Assembly: GCA_905202055.1 (NCBI GenBank)
Contig: CAJKQK010000009.1
Span: 1-51,521, forward strand
Direction of reading: 5' to 3'
DNA from: an uncultured Oxalobacter sp.
GTDB taxonomy: Bacteria; Pseudomonadota; Gammaproteobacteria; Burkholderiales; Burkholderiaceae_D
Length of the DNA: 51,521 nt
Shown here: positions 15,999-25,060 of the stretch, piece after piece
Position numbering within the stretch: position 1 is the stretch's first letter
Layout: the number at the start of each line of letters is the position of its first letter
Program-made: the position numbers and the translations under genes
The notes under the pieces: model-generated
The model's database searches: none
Told to the model about the DNA's origin: nothing
The model's input: the letters and a program-made list of their open reading frames with translations, nothing else

Positions 15999-18905
15999 AT
16001 GTCTAACAAACCTTCCGACAAGTCCGGCAAAGAGGACAAAAACAAACAGGGTAAAGAATATCCGGTCAATATGCCGGACACGCCATTCCCGATGCGCGGC
16101 AACCTGGCAAAAAGGGAACCCGACTGGGTCAAACAATGGCAGGACAAGAAGATTTATCAACGGATCAGAAAAGCGGCTGCCGGCCGTCCGCAATTCATTC
16201 TGCATGACGGCCCTCCGTACGCCAACGGCAACATTCATATCGGACACGCCGTCAATAAAATCCTGAAAGATATCGTCGTCAAGTCGCGCGGCCTTGCCGG
16301 ATTCGACGCCCCTTACGTTCCGGGCTGGGACTGCCACGGCATGCCGATCGAAATCCAGATCGAAAAACTCTACGGCAAAAACCTGTCCGCCACGGAAGTG
16401 CAGGAAAAAGCCCGCGCCTATGCGAGAGAACAGGTCGAAAACCAGAAAAAGGATTTCATCCGTCTGGGTGTACTAGGCGAATGGGACAATCCCTACCTGA
16501 CGATGAATCATGGCAATGAAGCCAATGAAATCCGCGCTCTGGGCCGCCTGCTGGAAAAAGGATACGTATATCGTGGCCTGAAACCGGTCAACTGGTGTTT
16601 CGACTGCCGCTCTGCCCTTGCCGAAGCGGAAGTGGAATATCAGGACAGGCGTGATCCGGAAATCGACGTCGGATTCCCGTTTGCCGAACAGGAAAAGATC
16701 GCAAAAGTTTTCGGTCTCGACAAACTGCCGAACGACAAGGGTTATGCCGTCATCTGGACGACGACCCCCTGGACCATTCCTGCCAACCAGGCCCTGAACG
16801 TTCATCCTGAATTCGACTATGCACTGGTCGAAACAGAGAAAGGGCTGCTGATCGTCGCTGAAGAACGGGCAAAACTCCCTTCTTCCGAAGAAGGCCGTAC
16901 CCTGCTGCAAAAACGCTACGGGCTAAATGAGTGGAAGATTCTGGCGACCGCCAAAGGCGCCGCTCTGGAAGGTATCCGTTTCAAACATCCTCTGTATGAG
17001 ATGCACGAAGGTTTCCGGCGTCTCTCCCCGATTTACGCGGAAGAATACGTTACAATGGATACCGGTACCGGTATCGTCCACTCCGCGCCGGCCTATGGCG
17101 TCGACGACTTTTTGTCGTGCAAGCGTCATGGCATGAAAGACGACGAGATCCTGAACCCGGTCATGGCAAACGGCCATTACGCATCCACCCTGCCGCTGTT
17201 CGGCGGCATGATGATCTGGGACGCCTCCAAACTGATCTGCAATACCATGCAGGAAGCGGGCACGCTCTTCAACCTCGACATGATGACCCACAGCTACATG
17301 CACTGCTGGCGTCACAAAACACCGATCGTTTACCGTGCCACTTCCCAATGGTTCGCAGGTATGGACATCAAGCCGAATGATACAGACATGACCCTGCGCG
17401 AAACGGCACTGAAAGGTGTGGAGGAAACCACTTTCTATCCTGACTGGGGTAAAGCCCGATTGCAGGGCATGATCGCCAACCGTCCGGACTGGACCCTGTC
17501 GCGCCAGCGCCAGTGGGGCGTTCCGATGGCGTTTTTCGTGCACAAGGAAACGGGTGAACTGCATCCGCGAATGCTCGAGCTGCTGGAAGAAATCGCCAAA
17601 CGTGTCGAAAAAGAAGGCATCGAAGCCTGGCAAACCCTTGATCCGAAAGAACTGCTGGGCGATGAAGCTGACCAGTATGAAAAGAACAGGGATACGCTGG
17701 ACGTCTGGTTTGATTCCGGTGCGACCCACCTGACCGTATTGCGTGGCTCGCACGCGAAAGAATTGCGCTTTCCTGCCGATCTGTATCTCGAAGGCTCCGA
17801 CCAGCACAGGGGATGGTTCCATTCCTCGCTGCTGACCGCGTCCATGCTCGACGGCTGCCCTCCGTACAAGATGCTCCTGACACACGGTTTCGTTGTCGAC
17901 GGTGAAGGCAAAAAAATGTCGAAATCGATGGGTAACGTCATCGCACCGCAGAAAGTTTCCGACACGCTGGGTGCCGATATCCTGCGCCTGTGGGTTGCCG
18001 CAACCGATTATTCCGGTGAACTGTCGATCTCCGATGAAATTTTAAAACGTGTCACCGAAGCGTATCGCCGCATCCGCAACACCCTTCGTTTCCTCCTGTC
18101 CAACACCGCCGATTTCGATCCGTCCAAAGACGCTGTCGCCATCGACGAGATGCTGGAAATCGACCGGTACGCACTTGCCTCCATGAAATCGCTGCAAGAC
18201 GAAATCATGGCGTATTATGAAAAATTCGAGTTTCATCCGATTGTCGCCAAACTGCAAACCTACTGCTCGGAAGAACTCGGCAGTCTCTATCTGGATATCC
18301 TGAAAGACCGCCTCTACACCTCAGGCGAAGTATCGAAGGCGCGCCGCTCGGCACAAACGGCATTGTGGCATATCACCCATGCCCTGTTGCGCCTGATGGC
18401 TCCGATCCTGTCTTTCACGATGGAAGAAGCCTGGGCTGTTTTCGCCAGCAAGGAAGAATTCGAAAAGAGCGACGAAACGCTTTTCACCCTAACAGCGTAT
18501 TCCCTGCCTGAAATCAAGGACGAAAAGGCGCTTCTCGACAAATATGGCAAGCTGAAAGCGATTCGTGCCGACGTGATGAAAGAACTGGAAGAAGTCCGCA
18601 TTTCCGGAAAAATCGGTTCATCCCTTCAGGCTGAAATCGAAATCCGCGCCAGCGGGGATAAATACAGCCTGTTGAAGAGTCTGGATGACGATCTGAAATT
18701 TTTGATGATCACGTCGAAAGCCGATGTCGTTGAAGTGGCGGATGAAAAAGACGAATCCATCAGCGTCAGGCCGTCCACCTATGAAAAATGTGACCGCTGC
18801 TGGCACTATCGCGGCGATGTCGGTGCGGATTCGCAACATCCTCACCTTTGCGCCCGCTGCGCCGCCAACCTGTTTGGCGAAGGTGAAGAACGCGAATTCG
18901 TCTGA
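15999..18905 (+). CDS. ileS: Isoleucyl-tRNA synthetase
   Basis: Class I synthetase that charges tRNA-Ile and edits valine. The sequence has the HIGH motif (GNIHIGHAVNK near residue 70), the editing domain with TTTPWTIPANQAL, the KMSKS loop (GKKMSKSMGNV near 640) and a C-terminal zinc ribbon (CDRCWHYR and HLCARCA near 930-955), all expected of the bacterial IleS form. The length of 968 residues is slightly above the usual 930-950 because of an N-terminal extension of about 25 residues rich in Lys and Asp. A GTG at 15990 is also possible; the ATG at 15999 is chosen. It is followed by lspA with a 58-base gap. Confidence 0.96.
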   Translation: MSNKPSDKSGKEDKNKQGKEYPVNMPDTPFPMRGNLAKREPDWVKQWQDKKIYQRIRKAAAGRPQFILHDGPPYANGNIHIGHAVNKILKDIVVKSRGLAGFDAPYVPGWDCHGMPIEIQIEKLYGKNLSATEVQEKARAYAREQVENQKKDFIRLGVLGEWDNPYLTMNHGNEANEIRALGRLLEKGYVYRGLKPVNWCFDCRSALAEAEVEYQDRRDPEIDVGFPFAEQEKIAKVFGLDKLPNDKGYAVIWTTTPWTIPANQALNVHPEFDYALVETEKGLLIVAEERAKLPSSEEGRTLLQKRYGLNEWKILATAKGAALEGIRFKHPLYEMHEGFRRLSPIYAEEYVTMDTGTGIVHSAPAYGVDDFLSCKRHGMKDDEILNPVMANGHYASTLPLFGGMMIWDASKLICNTMQEAGTLFNLDMMTHSYMHCWRHKTPIVYRATSQWFAGMDIKPNDTDMTLRETALKGVEETTFYPDWGKARLQGMIANRPDWTLSRQRQWGVPMAFFVHKETGELHPRMLELLEEIAKRVEKEGIEAWQTLDPKELLGDEADQYEKNRDTLDVWFDSGATHLTVLRGSHAKELRFPADLYLEGSDQHRGWFHSSLLTASMLDGCPPYKMLLTHGFVVDGEGKKMSKSMGNVIAPQKVSDTLGADILRLWVAATDYSGELSISDEILKRVTEAYRRIRNTLRFLLSNTADFDPSKDAVAIDEMLEIDRYALASMKSLQDEIMAYYEKFEFHPIVAKLQTYCSEELGSLYLDILKDRLYTSGEVSKARRSAQTALWHITHALLRLMAPILSFTMEEAWAVFASKEEFEKSDETLFTLTAYSLPEIKDEKALLDKYGKLKAIRADVMKELEEVRISGKIGSSLQAEIEIRASGDKYSLLKSLDDDLKFLMITSKADVVEVADEKDESISVRPSTYEKCDRCWHYRGDVGADSQHPHLCARCAANLFGEGEEREFV

Positions 18906-18963
18906 TTTTTAAATGCTTTGCCTCCGGTTGCAATGGCTTCCGAAGGCATTTACGACTGTTTAT

Positions 18964-19467
18964 ATGGCAACAAGAAAACCTGTTTTCAAATCGAACAATA
19001 CCAGCATCGTCCCCTGGCTGGGCCTTGCCATCATCCTTGTCCTTCTGGATCAGTTCACCAAGATATGGATCACCCATGTCTTAAGTTATGGACAGGCCAT
19101 CCGGGTAACGCCCTTTTTCAATCTGACCCTGGTCTATAACGAAGGCGCCGCCTTCAGTTTTCTGGCGACACAGGCAGGCTGGCAACGTTATTTCTTTACA
19201 GCGATCAGTATTGTCGCTATTGTTTTCATTGTCTACCTGTTGAAAAAGCACTCGCAGGAAAGGCTGTTCTGTCTGGCGCTCGCCCTCATACTGAGTGGTG
19301 CTGTCGGTAACCTGATAGACCGTTCCCTTTACGGCCACGTTATCGATTTTCTGGACGTTTATGCCAATGGCTGGCACTGGCCGACTTTCAATATCGCCGA
19401 TAGTGCCATTTGCGTCGGTGCCGTTCTGTTCATCATTGATGAACTGAAACGGGTCAATAAAAAATAG
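18964..19467 (+). CDS. lspA: Lipoprotein signal peptidase (signal peptidase II)
   Basis: Inner-membrane aspartyl protease that cuts the signal peptide from diacylated prolipoproteins. Four hydrophobic segments are visible in 167 residues. Family motifs are VYNEGAAFSF, GAVGNLIDR (first catalytic Asp) and FNIADSAICVG (second catalytic Asp). An ATG at 18913 would add 17 residues; the ATG at 18964 gives the normal length. It follows ileS in the widely conserved ileS-lspA order. Confidence 0.95.
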   Translation: MATRKPVFKSNNTSIVPWLGLAIILVLLDQFTKIWITHVLSYGQAIRVTPFFNLTLVYNEGAAFSFLATQAGWQRYFFTAISIVAIVFIVYLLKKHSQERLFCLALALILSGAVGNLIDRSLYGHVIDFLDVYANGWHWPTFNIADSAICVGAVLFIIDELKRVNKK

Positions 19468-19506
19468 ATATCACATTCATCTGAAAGTCAGGATTTTGGA
19501 GAAATT

Positions 19507-20697
19507 ATGGACTTGTCAGGCAAAAAAATATTACTGGGATTGACAGGCGGCATTGCCTGTTACAAGTCGGCCGAGTTTGCCCGCGCCATGATAAAGGAAG
19601 GCGCATCCGTTCAGGTCGTTATGACGGATGGGGCAAAAGAATTCATCACGCCCCTCACCATGCAGGCACTGACCGGCCATACCGTTTATTCAAACCAGTG
19701 GGATGACCAGCCTGACAGCAAGATGCCGCATATCGACCTGACCCGGCAGGCCGATGCCGTCGTTATCGCACCCTGTACCGCCAATTTCATGAGCAAGCTG
19801 GCCAATGGACTGGGTGACGACCTCTTGTCGACCCTGTGCCTTGCACGGCCTGCGCATATACCATTTATCGTTGCACCGGCCATGAATGCGGAAATGTGGA
19901 AAAAACCGGCGACACAGAGAAACCTCAACCAGATAAAAGAAGATGGTGCCCATGTCATGGGACCGGCATCCGGATTTCAGGCTTGCGGTGAAATCGGTGA
20001 CGGCCGCATGCTCGAACCGGCACAGATGCTTGAGGAAGTGATCGCCGCATTACAGCCGAAAGTTTTGCAAAACAGGCGGGTTCTGGTTACGGCCGGCCCG
20101 ACATTCGAACCCATCGATCCGGTTCGCGGCATCACAAATCGTTCATCAGGCAAAATGGGATACGCCATCGCGCGCGCTGCCCGTGAAGCGGGGGCATCCG
20201 TCACCCTGATTTCAGGGCCGACCGCTCTGGATACCCCTTACCATGTCGATCGTGTCGACGTCATGACCGCGATTGAAATGCGTGACGCCGTCATGTCGCA
20301 TATCAGCCATCAGGATATTTTCATTTCCGTCGCTGCCGTCGCAGACTGGCGTGTCGCCAATGCCAGCGACCAGAAAATCAAGAAGAAGAGGGAAGGGGAT
20401 ACTCCGACACTGGAATTCGCCGAGAACCCTGACATTCTGGCATCCATCGCCGCGCTGCCCGATCCGCCGTATTGCGTCGGCTTTGCCGCAGAGTCGGAAA
20501 AACTGAGACAGCATGCTGAAGAAAAACGCAGGAAAAAAGGCATTCCGCTTCTGGTCGGAAACATCGGCCATGAAACCTTCGGCAAGGACGACAACACACT
20601 CATTCTGTTCGATGACACGGGAGTGCTTGAATTGCCGCACGGCAGCAAACAGCTTCTCGCACGCCAGTTGATCGAACAGATCGCAAAACGACTTTAA
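19507..20697 (+). CDS. coaBC: Bifunctional phosphopantothenoylcysteine decarboxylase/synthetase
   Basis: Catalyses two steps of coenzyme A synthesis: CoaB joins phosphopantothenate to cysteine, then CoaC decarboxylates the product. The N-terminal flavoprotein CoaC domain has GGIACYKSAE, TANFMSKLANGLGDDLL and the substrate-binding PAMNAEMW near residue 122. The CoaB domain begins about residue 185 (VLVTAGPTFEPIDPVRGITNRSSGKMG) and ends in the LVGNIGHETFGKDDN region. GGAG lies eight bases before the ATG. The 396-residue length is typical. Confidence 0.95.
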   Translation: MDLSGKKILLGLTGGIACYKSAEFARAMIKEGASVQVVMTDGAKEFITPLTMQALTGHTVYSNQWDDQPDSKMPHIDLTRQADAVVIAPCTANFMSKLANGLGDDLLSTLCLARPAHIPFIVAPAMNAEMWKKPATQRNLNQIKEDGAHVMGPASGFQACGEIGDGRMLEPAQMLEEVIAALQPKVLQNRRVLVTAGPTFEPIDPVRGITNRSSGKMGYAIARAAREAGASVTLISGPTALDTPYHVDRVDVMTAIEMRDAVMSHISHQDIFISVAAVADWRVANASDQKIKKKREGDTPTLEFAENPDILASIAALPDPPYCVGFAAESEKLRQHAEEKRRKKGIPLLVGNIGHETFGKDDNTLILFDDTGVLELPHGSKQLLARQLIEQIAKRL

Positions 20698-20707
20698 AGA
20701 AGTAATC

Positions 20708-21157
20708 ATGAAAACGATAGATATCAAAATACTGGACACCAGAATGGGGGAGTATTTACCCTCATATGCCACCAGTGGAAGTGCCGGTCTGGATTTAAGG
20801 GCCTGCATTGACGGGCCGATGGACATTTTGCCAGGTGAAACGAAACTGATCCCGACCGGTCTCGCCATTCATATCGCCGATCCGGGTTACGCCGCACTGA
20901 TTCTCCCAAGGAGCGGGCTCGGCCACAAACATGGCATTGTACTTGGCAATCTGGTAGGACTGATCGATTCCGATTATCAGGGGCAACTGATGGTTTCCAC
21001 CTGGAATCGGGGAACGGATGCATTTACCCTGAATCCGATGGAACGGCTCGCCCAGCTGGTGATCGTTCCTGTTCTCCAGGTCGGCTTCAACATCGTCGGG
21101 GAATTCGAAGAAAGCGACCGTGGCGCTGGCGGATTCGGCAGTACTGGAAAAAAATAA
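20708..21157 (+). CDS. dut: dUTP diphosphatase
   Basis: Trimeric dUTPase that hydrolyses dUTP to dUMP and pyrophosphate, keeping uracil out of DNA and feeding thymidylate synthesis. The five conserved motifs are visible in 149 residues: SAGLDLRA, PRSGLGHKHG, GLIDSDYQG, the AQLVIVPV region and RGAGGFGSTGK at the C-terminus. It starts 10 bases after coaBC and its stop codon overlaps the next possible start by one base, in the usual coaBC-dut pairing. Confidence 0.96.
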   Translation: MKTIDIKILDTRMGEYLPSYATSGSAGLDLRACIDGPMDILPGETKLIPTGLAIHIADPGYAALILPRSGLGHKHGIVLGNLVGLIDSDYQGQLMVSTWNRGTDAFTLNPMERLAQLVIVPVLQVGFNIVGEFEESDRGAGGFGSTGKK

Positions 21158-21177
21158 TGAATGAGGGTTCAAACAGC

Positions 21178-22257
21178 ATGTTGAAACGCTTGAAATCGCT
21201 AAAGAAATTCATCGGGGAGCAAAGGCTGCTCCCTAAAATTGCCTGTGTTTGCTGTGTTGCCGTCCTGACGGCCTGTGCGACGGACTCCAGCTGGTACGGC
21301 GAGGAAGCCGAACCGACGATCGAAACGACCGGCGTCAAAAAACTCGAGCAAATTATCGCCATGCAGGACCGGCTCGACAAAGTCGGCGGAAAACTGTTGA
21401 TCAGCAATGCCGACCTGTGCCGCAAACAGCTGCGCAACCTTCTCGGCTTTTCCGTCGCCAACAAATATTCCTATTCTCCGGCACTGGCCGGTATGGCCAC
21501 GGAAACCTACGGTCTGGGTGAACGCCTGCAAGTCATGAACGTCATCGAAGGCAGTGGTGCCGCAGCAGCCGGATTGCATCATGGCGACCAGTTGCTGAAA
21601 ATCGACAACCATAACGTTCCGACCGGCGTCAACGCCGAACGGGATACCGTGGCGATGCTTTCCACCATCGTATCCAAAAACAAGCCCGTCCGGCTGACCG
21701 TATTGAGAAACAAGGCCAGACACAATGTCGTCGTGCCGCTGACACCATCCTGCGGTTTCCGTATTGAACTGGGCCATGCCAGCAACGTCAACGCCTATTC
21801 CGACGGCAGCCGCATCCTCATTACCCAGGGTATGATGCTGTTTACGAAATCCGATCAGGAACTGGCTTACGTCATCGCCAAGGAAATGGCCCATAACGTT
21901 CTGGACCATGCCAAATCACTGAACAATACCCGCGCGGCATCGGCCCTGATCGACAACCTGATTCACACCAACGCGAACCAGAAACCTTCCATCAATGCAT
22001 CGAGCCTTAAACCGATGTCCAAGAAATTCGACATTGACGCGGATACCCTGAGCCTGGCGATGGCACTGCGCGCAAATTATGAAATCGACGATGCGCCCCG
22101 TTTCTGGAAACGGCTGGCTTACCGCTTTCCCGGAACCAACATAAGGAACTACACAGCCCAGCATCCGTCGACTTCTGCCAGATTGGACGCAATGCCGCAG
22201 TCTGTCACCCGTATAAAAGAAATCGACAAACGGCGCAAGGCACTCGCAGTCAAATAA
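21178..22257 (+). CDS. PDZ-containing M48-like lipoprotein with degenerate zinc site
   Basis: Exported lipoprotein of 359 residues. The lipobox LTAC places the lipidated cysteine at C33. A PDZ-like domain lies at about 105-190 (GSGAAAAGLHHGDQLLKI), followed by an M48-type peptidase region. Family members carry H-E-x-x-H plus a downstream glutamate (EAD motif). Here the sequence is KEMAH at 235-239 and DAD further on (near 290), so the first histidine is lysine (codon AAG at 21880-21882) and the glutamate is aspartate. Catalysis as a zinc peptidase looks unlikely. An ATG at 21157 overlaps the dut stop; the ATG at 21178, preceded by GAGGG and starting a proper Lys-rich signal, is preferred. The role is unknown; an envelope chaperone or scaffold is possible. 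Confidence 0.8.
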   Translation: MLKRLKSLKKFIGEQRLLPKIACVCCVAVLTACATDSSWYGEEAEPTIETTGVKKLEQIIAMQDRLDKVGGKLLISNADLCRKQLRNLLGFSVANKYSYSPALAGMATETYGLGERLQVMNVIEGSGAAAAGLHHGDQLLKIDNHNVPTGVNAERDTVAMLSTIVSKNKPVRLTVLRNKARHNVVVPLTPSCGFRIELGHASNVNAYSDGSRILITQGMMLFTKSDQELAYVIAKEMAHNVLDHAKSLNNTRAASALIDNLIHTNANQKPSINASSLKPMSKKFDIDADTLSLAMALRANYEIDDAPRFWKRLAYRFPGTNIRNYTAQHPSTSARLDAMPQSVTRIKEIDKRRKALAVK

Positions 22258-22364
22258 GCATATCGGTCACCTCCGATACAGTATCGGATTCGGGAGCTGT
22301 TCCAACCGCAGCTGCCGGATCATTTTGAATTTTCCGGTTAAAAGCCATAAGAAAGGAGTTGAAT

Positions 22365-23153
22365 ATGGACTCCGCACTCATTTATGCACTACTTGCCATA
22401 TTTGTCATTGGCGCGACAAGTATAACTCTGGCAGCCCTGCTGTCGTTTTCGATCCTGTCGAAAATGATCGAATTGATGATCAGCCTGTCGGTCGGCATGA
22501 TGCTGTCCACCTCTCTGTTGCATGCGTTGCCCGAAGCGTTCGAAATGCAGGTCGAACCTGACAGGCTGTTCATTACCCTCCTGATCGGCCTGCTCGCTTT
22601 CTTTCTGCTGGAAAAATTCGCCATTCTCCGTCATTCGCACCACCACGAGGGTGACGGTCATCATCATGAAGAGGGTTTCGACAAACACGAAGCGGGCCAT
22701 TCGGGATGGATGATCCTGGTCGGACACGGATTTCATTGCATTACGGACGGCATCCTGATCGCGGCGGCTTTCCTGACCAATTTCTACCTTGGCCTGATCA
22801 CGGCCCTGGCGATTCTGGCTCATGAAATTCCGCAGCAAGTCGGCGATTTCATCGTCCTTCTGAATGCCGGGTTCACCCGCAAGCGCGCCCTGCTTTACAG
22901 CATGAGCAACACCGTCACCTCCATGACAGGCGCTCTGATTGGCTACTTCACACTGGAACGAGCCCAGAACCTGATCCCGTATGTTTTAACGCTGGCATCC
23001 GCCGGCTTCATCTATATCGCCCTGAGCGACTTGATGCCACAGATGCAGCGACGCAGCACGGTTCGCCAGACGATCCCGCAGATCCTACTCGTCGCCCTCG
23101 GTATCGGTATTATTTTCCTGATCACGCACAGCCTGCATTCCCATTCACACTGA
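22365..23153 (+). CDS. ZIP-family metal transporter
   Basis: Inner-membrane divalent metal transporter (zinc, possibly iron or manganese) of 262 residues with about eight hydrophobic segments. The cytoplasmic loop between helices 3 and 4 is rich in histidine (HSHHHEGDGHHHEEGFDKHEAGH). Metal-site motifs in helices 4 and 5 are GHGFHCITDGIL and LAHEIPQQVGDF. AGGAG is six bases before the ATG; a TTG at 22359 also exists. The substrate is not certain; ZIP proteins usually import zinc. It is convergent with the LysE-family gene at 23177. Confidence 0.9.
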   Translation: MDSALIYALLAIFVIGATSITLAALLSFSILSKMIELMISLSVGMMLSTSLLHALPEAFEMQVEPDRLFITLLIGLLAFFLLEKFAILRHSHHHEGDGHHHEEGFDKHEAGHSGWMILVGHGFHCITDGILIAAAFLTNFYLGLITALAILAHEIPQQVGDFIVLLNAGFTRKRALLYSMSNTVTSMTGALIGYFTLERAQNLIPYVLTLASAGFIYIALSDLMPQMQRRSTVRQTIPQILLVALGIGIIFLITHSLHSHSH

Positions 23154-23176
23154 ACGCAGTAAAGCCGGGAAACGGA

Positions 23177-23803
23177 TCAACGTTCCGTCAACAGCAATTT
23201 GATTGCCAGGCCGATGAAAACCGTCCCCGCCAGTCGGTTTATCCAGCGCTGGATACGTTGCGAACGGCTCAGCCATTCGCCCAGAGAACCTGCCGCAAGT
23301 GCGATTGCGCCAAATACCAGAATGGCCGAGAGGATAAAGACAGCCCCGAGGATCAGCATCTGGATCGTAATGGAACCCCGCGCCGGATTGGCGAACTGGG
23401 GAAGGAATGCCAGAAAGAAAATACTGACTTTGGGATTGGTGATATTCATGAAAATGCCGCGCCGATAAAGCTGGCCGCCTCGCAGGACAGAACCGTTTTT
23501 TCCTTCGATTGCCGTCGCACCGCTCCGGAATGCACCCCAGGCCAGATATAACAGATACAGGGCGCCAGCAACTTTCAATATCGTAAAGGCCAGCTCGGAC
23601 GTTTTGAAAATGACCGCCACTCCCAATGCAACAGCCGTTGTGTGAAAAAGCAGCCCCGTACACAAGCCCAGCACGACAAGAATGCCGGCTTTTCTTCCCT
23701 GCAGAGCCGACTGCGTCAAAACGAAAATATTGTCGGGGCCGGGAGCGATGGCGAGAATCAGACAGGCAAGGAAATAAGTGCCCAGTACATCCAGAGGAAT
23801 CAT
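23177..23803 (-). CDS. LysE-family translocator
   Basis: Inner-membrane exporter of the LysE/RhtB superfamily (amino acids or related metabolites), 208 residues with about six hydrophobic segments. The N-terminal signature LAIAPGPDNIFVLTQSALQGRKAG is clear, and NPKVSIFFLAFLPQFANP sits near residue 125. The substrate is unknown. The ATG at 23803 has no Shine-Dalgarno; 19 bases upstream lies an in-frame, well-initiated 18-codon ORF, so translation may depend on coupling to it. Confidence 0.88.
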   Translation of the reverse strand: MIPLDVLGTYFLACLILAIAPGPDNIFVLTQSALQGRKAGILVVLGLCTGLLFHTTAVALGVAVIFKTSELAFTILKVAGALYLLYLAWGAFRSGATAIEGKNGSVLRGGQLYRRGIFMNITNPKVSIFFLAFLPQFANPARGSITIQMLILGAVFILSAILVFGAIALAAGSLGEWLSRSQRIQRWINRLAGTVFIGLAIKLLLTER

Positions 23804-23821
23804 GTCGAATTTGAAAACGGG

Positions 23822-23878
23822 TTACTGGAATGGAAAGAATACCTCATCGGAGCTCCCATTAACATCGTTTTTGCTCAT
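23822..23878 (-). CDS. Putative 18-residue leader peptide upstream of lysE
   Basis: Short ORF beginning ATG AGC AAA AAC with GAGGAG six to seven bases upstream, encoding MSKNDVNGSSDEVFFPFQ and ending in TAA. The stop is in frame with the LysE-family gene, whose ATG comes six codons later. It may be a leader peptide for translational coupling, or the remnant of a longer N-terminus cut by a nonsense codon. No similar peptide is known to me. Confidence 0.4.
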   Translation of the reverse strand: MSKNDVNGSSDEVFFPFQ

Positions 23879-23936
23879 CACTATCTCCTCACACATTGAA
23901 AATGACGCTGAAATGCATCGTTTTTTCCATACTTGA

Positions 23937-23966
23937 TTGACGACAAGTTATTGAAACGTCTATAAT
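23937..23966 (+). promoter_or_regulatory. Sigma-70 promoter of rplM-rpsI
   Basis: TTGACG (23937-23942) and TATAAT (23961-23966) lie 18 bases apart. Transcription would begin near 23973, leaving an untranslated leader of about 100 bases before rplM. This is one of the strongest promoters visible in the window, as expected for ribosomal protein genes. Confidence 0.75.
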
Positions 23967-24071
23967 TTCGTTCTTTCCAATCGCTCAGGAAAATAACAGA
24001 AGGCTGTGTCCACCTTTTAATTCAGGCGGAACCACCCATTTGAGCGAATCAACATCACAGGAAGTTTTAAT

Positions 24072-24500
24072 ATGAAAACCTTTTCCGCAAAGGACAGTGA
24101 AGTCCAGCGTGACTGGTATGTGATTGACGCAACCGATAAGGTACTCGGCCGTGTCGCCAGCGAAGTGGCACACCGTTTGCGTGGCAAGCACAAACCGGAA
24201 TTTACACCTCATGTCGATACCGGCGATTTCATCATCGTTATCAACGCCAGCAAGCTGCGCGTTACCGGAAACAAGATGACCGATAAAAAATATTATCGTC
24301 ACAGCGGTTTCCCTGGCGGCATCTACGAAACGTCTTTTGAAAAAATGCAACAGCGTTTCCCTGGCCGTGCGCTTGAAAAAGCGGTCAAGGGCATGCTTCC
24401 AAAGGGACCTTTGGGCTATGCCATGATCAAAAAGCTGAAAGTGTATGCGGATGAAACTCATCCACACAGCGCCCAACAGCCAAAGCCACTCGAAATCTAA
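24072..24500 (+). CDS. rplM: 50S ribosomal protein L13
   Basis: Early-assembling large-subunit protein, 142 residues, the standard length. It begins MKTFSAKDSEVQRDWYVIDATDKVLGRVAS and contains GKHKPEFTPHVDTGDFIIVINA and the late motif GMLPKGPLG, all diagnostic of L13. It is paired with rpsI nine bases later and has a strong upstream promoter. In E. coli L13 represses its own operon; a leader of about 100 bases here could carry such a site, but I see no clear match. Confidence 0.98.
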   Translation: MKTFSAKDSEVQRDWYVIDATDKVLGRVASEVAHRLRGKHKPEFTPHVDTGDFIIVINASKLRVTGNKMTDKKYYRHSGFPGGIYETSFEKMQQRFPGRALEKAVKGMLPKGPLGYAMIKKLKVYADETHPHSAQQPKPLEI

Positions 24501-24509
24501 GGAGCAGAC

Positions 24510-24902
24510 ATGATCGGTAACTACAATTACGGAACCGGCCGTCGCAAAAGCGCTGTGGCTCGTGTTTTTATCAAAGCAGGCTCCGGCAAAATCACCGTTA
24601 ACGGCAAACCGGCTAACGAATATTTTTCCCGCGAAACCGGCCTGATGGTCATTCGCCAACCTCTGGAACTGACCGAAAACCTCGAACGTTTCGACATTCT
24701 CGTCAACGTCAAGGGCGGTGGTGAATCCGGTCAGGCAGGTGCAGTCCGTCACGGTATCAGCCGCGCTCTGGTCGACTACGATTCAGCCCTGAAACCGGCA
24801 CTGTCCAAAGCAGGTTTCATTACCCGCGACGCACGTGAAGTAGAACGTAAAAAAGTTGGCCTGCGCAAAGCCCGCCGCGCCAAACAGTTCTCCAAACGTT
24901 AA
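24510..24902 (+). CDS. rpsI: 30S ribosomal protein S9
   Basis: Small-subunit head protein, 130 residues, whose C-terminal tail reaches the P-site tRNA. It shows NYGTGRRKSAVARVF at the start, GGGESGQAGAVRHGISRAL in the middle, and the basic end LRKARRAKQFSKR. A GGAG ribosome site precedes the ATG. It is co-transcribed with rplM and followed by a hairpin terminator. Confidence 0.98.
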   Translation: MIGNYNYGTGRRKSAVARVFIKAGSGKITVNGKPANEYFSRETGLMVIRQPLELTENLERFDILVNVKGGGESGQAGAVRHGISRALVDYDSALKPALSKAGFITRDAREVERKKVGLRKARRAKQFSKR

Positions 24903-24947
24903 TACCATACTTTACGGCATCGGCTTGTGCCGCATGTCTGTATTTTC

Positions 24948-24981
24948 AAAGTCGTCTGGCTTCGGTCAGGCGACTTTTTTT
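24948..24981 (+). terminator. Terminator after rplM-rpsI
   Basis: An 11-bp stem with one G-U pair (arms 24948-24958 and 24967-24977) and an 8-base loop is followed by a run of seven or eight T. It separates rpsI from argC. Confidence 0.85.
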
Positions 24982-25060
24982 CTGATTTTTTCCTGCAGGC
25001 AAACCGGGGCTAATCCCGTTACAATACTGTTCGTATTTTCTTTTCTAGAGTGAGGTCAGA

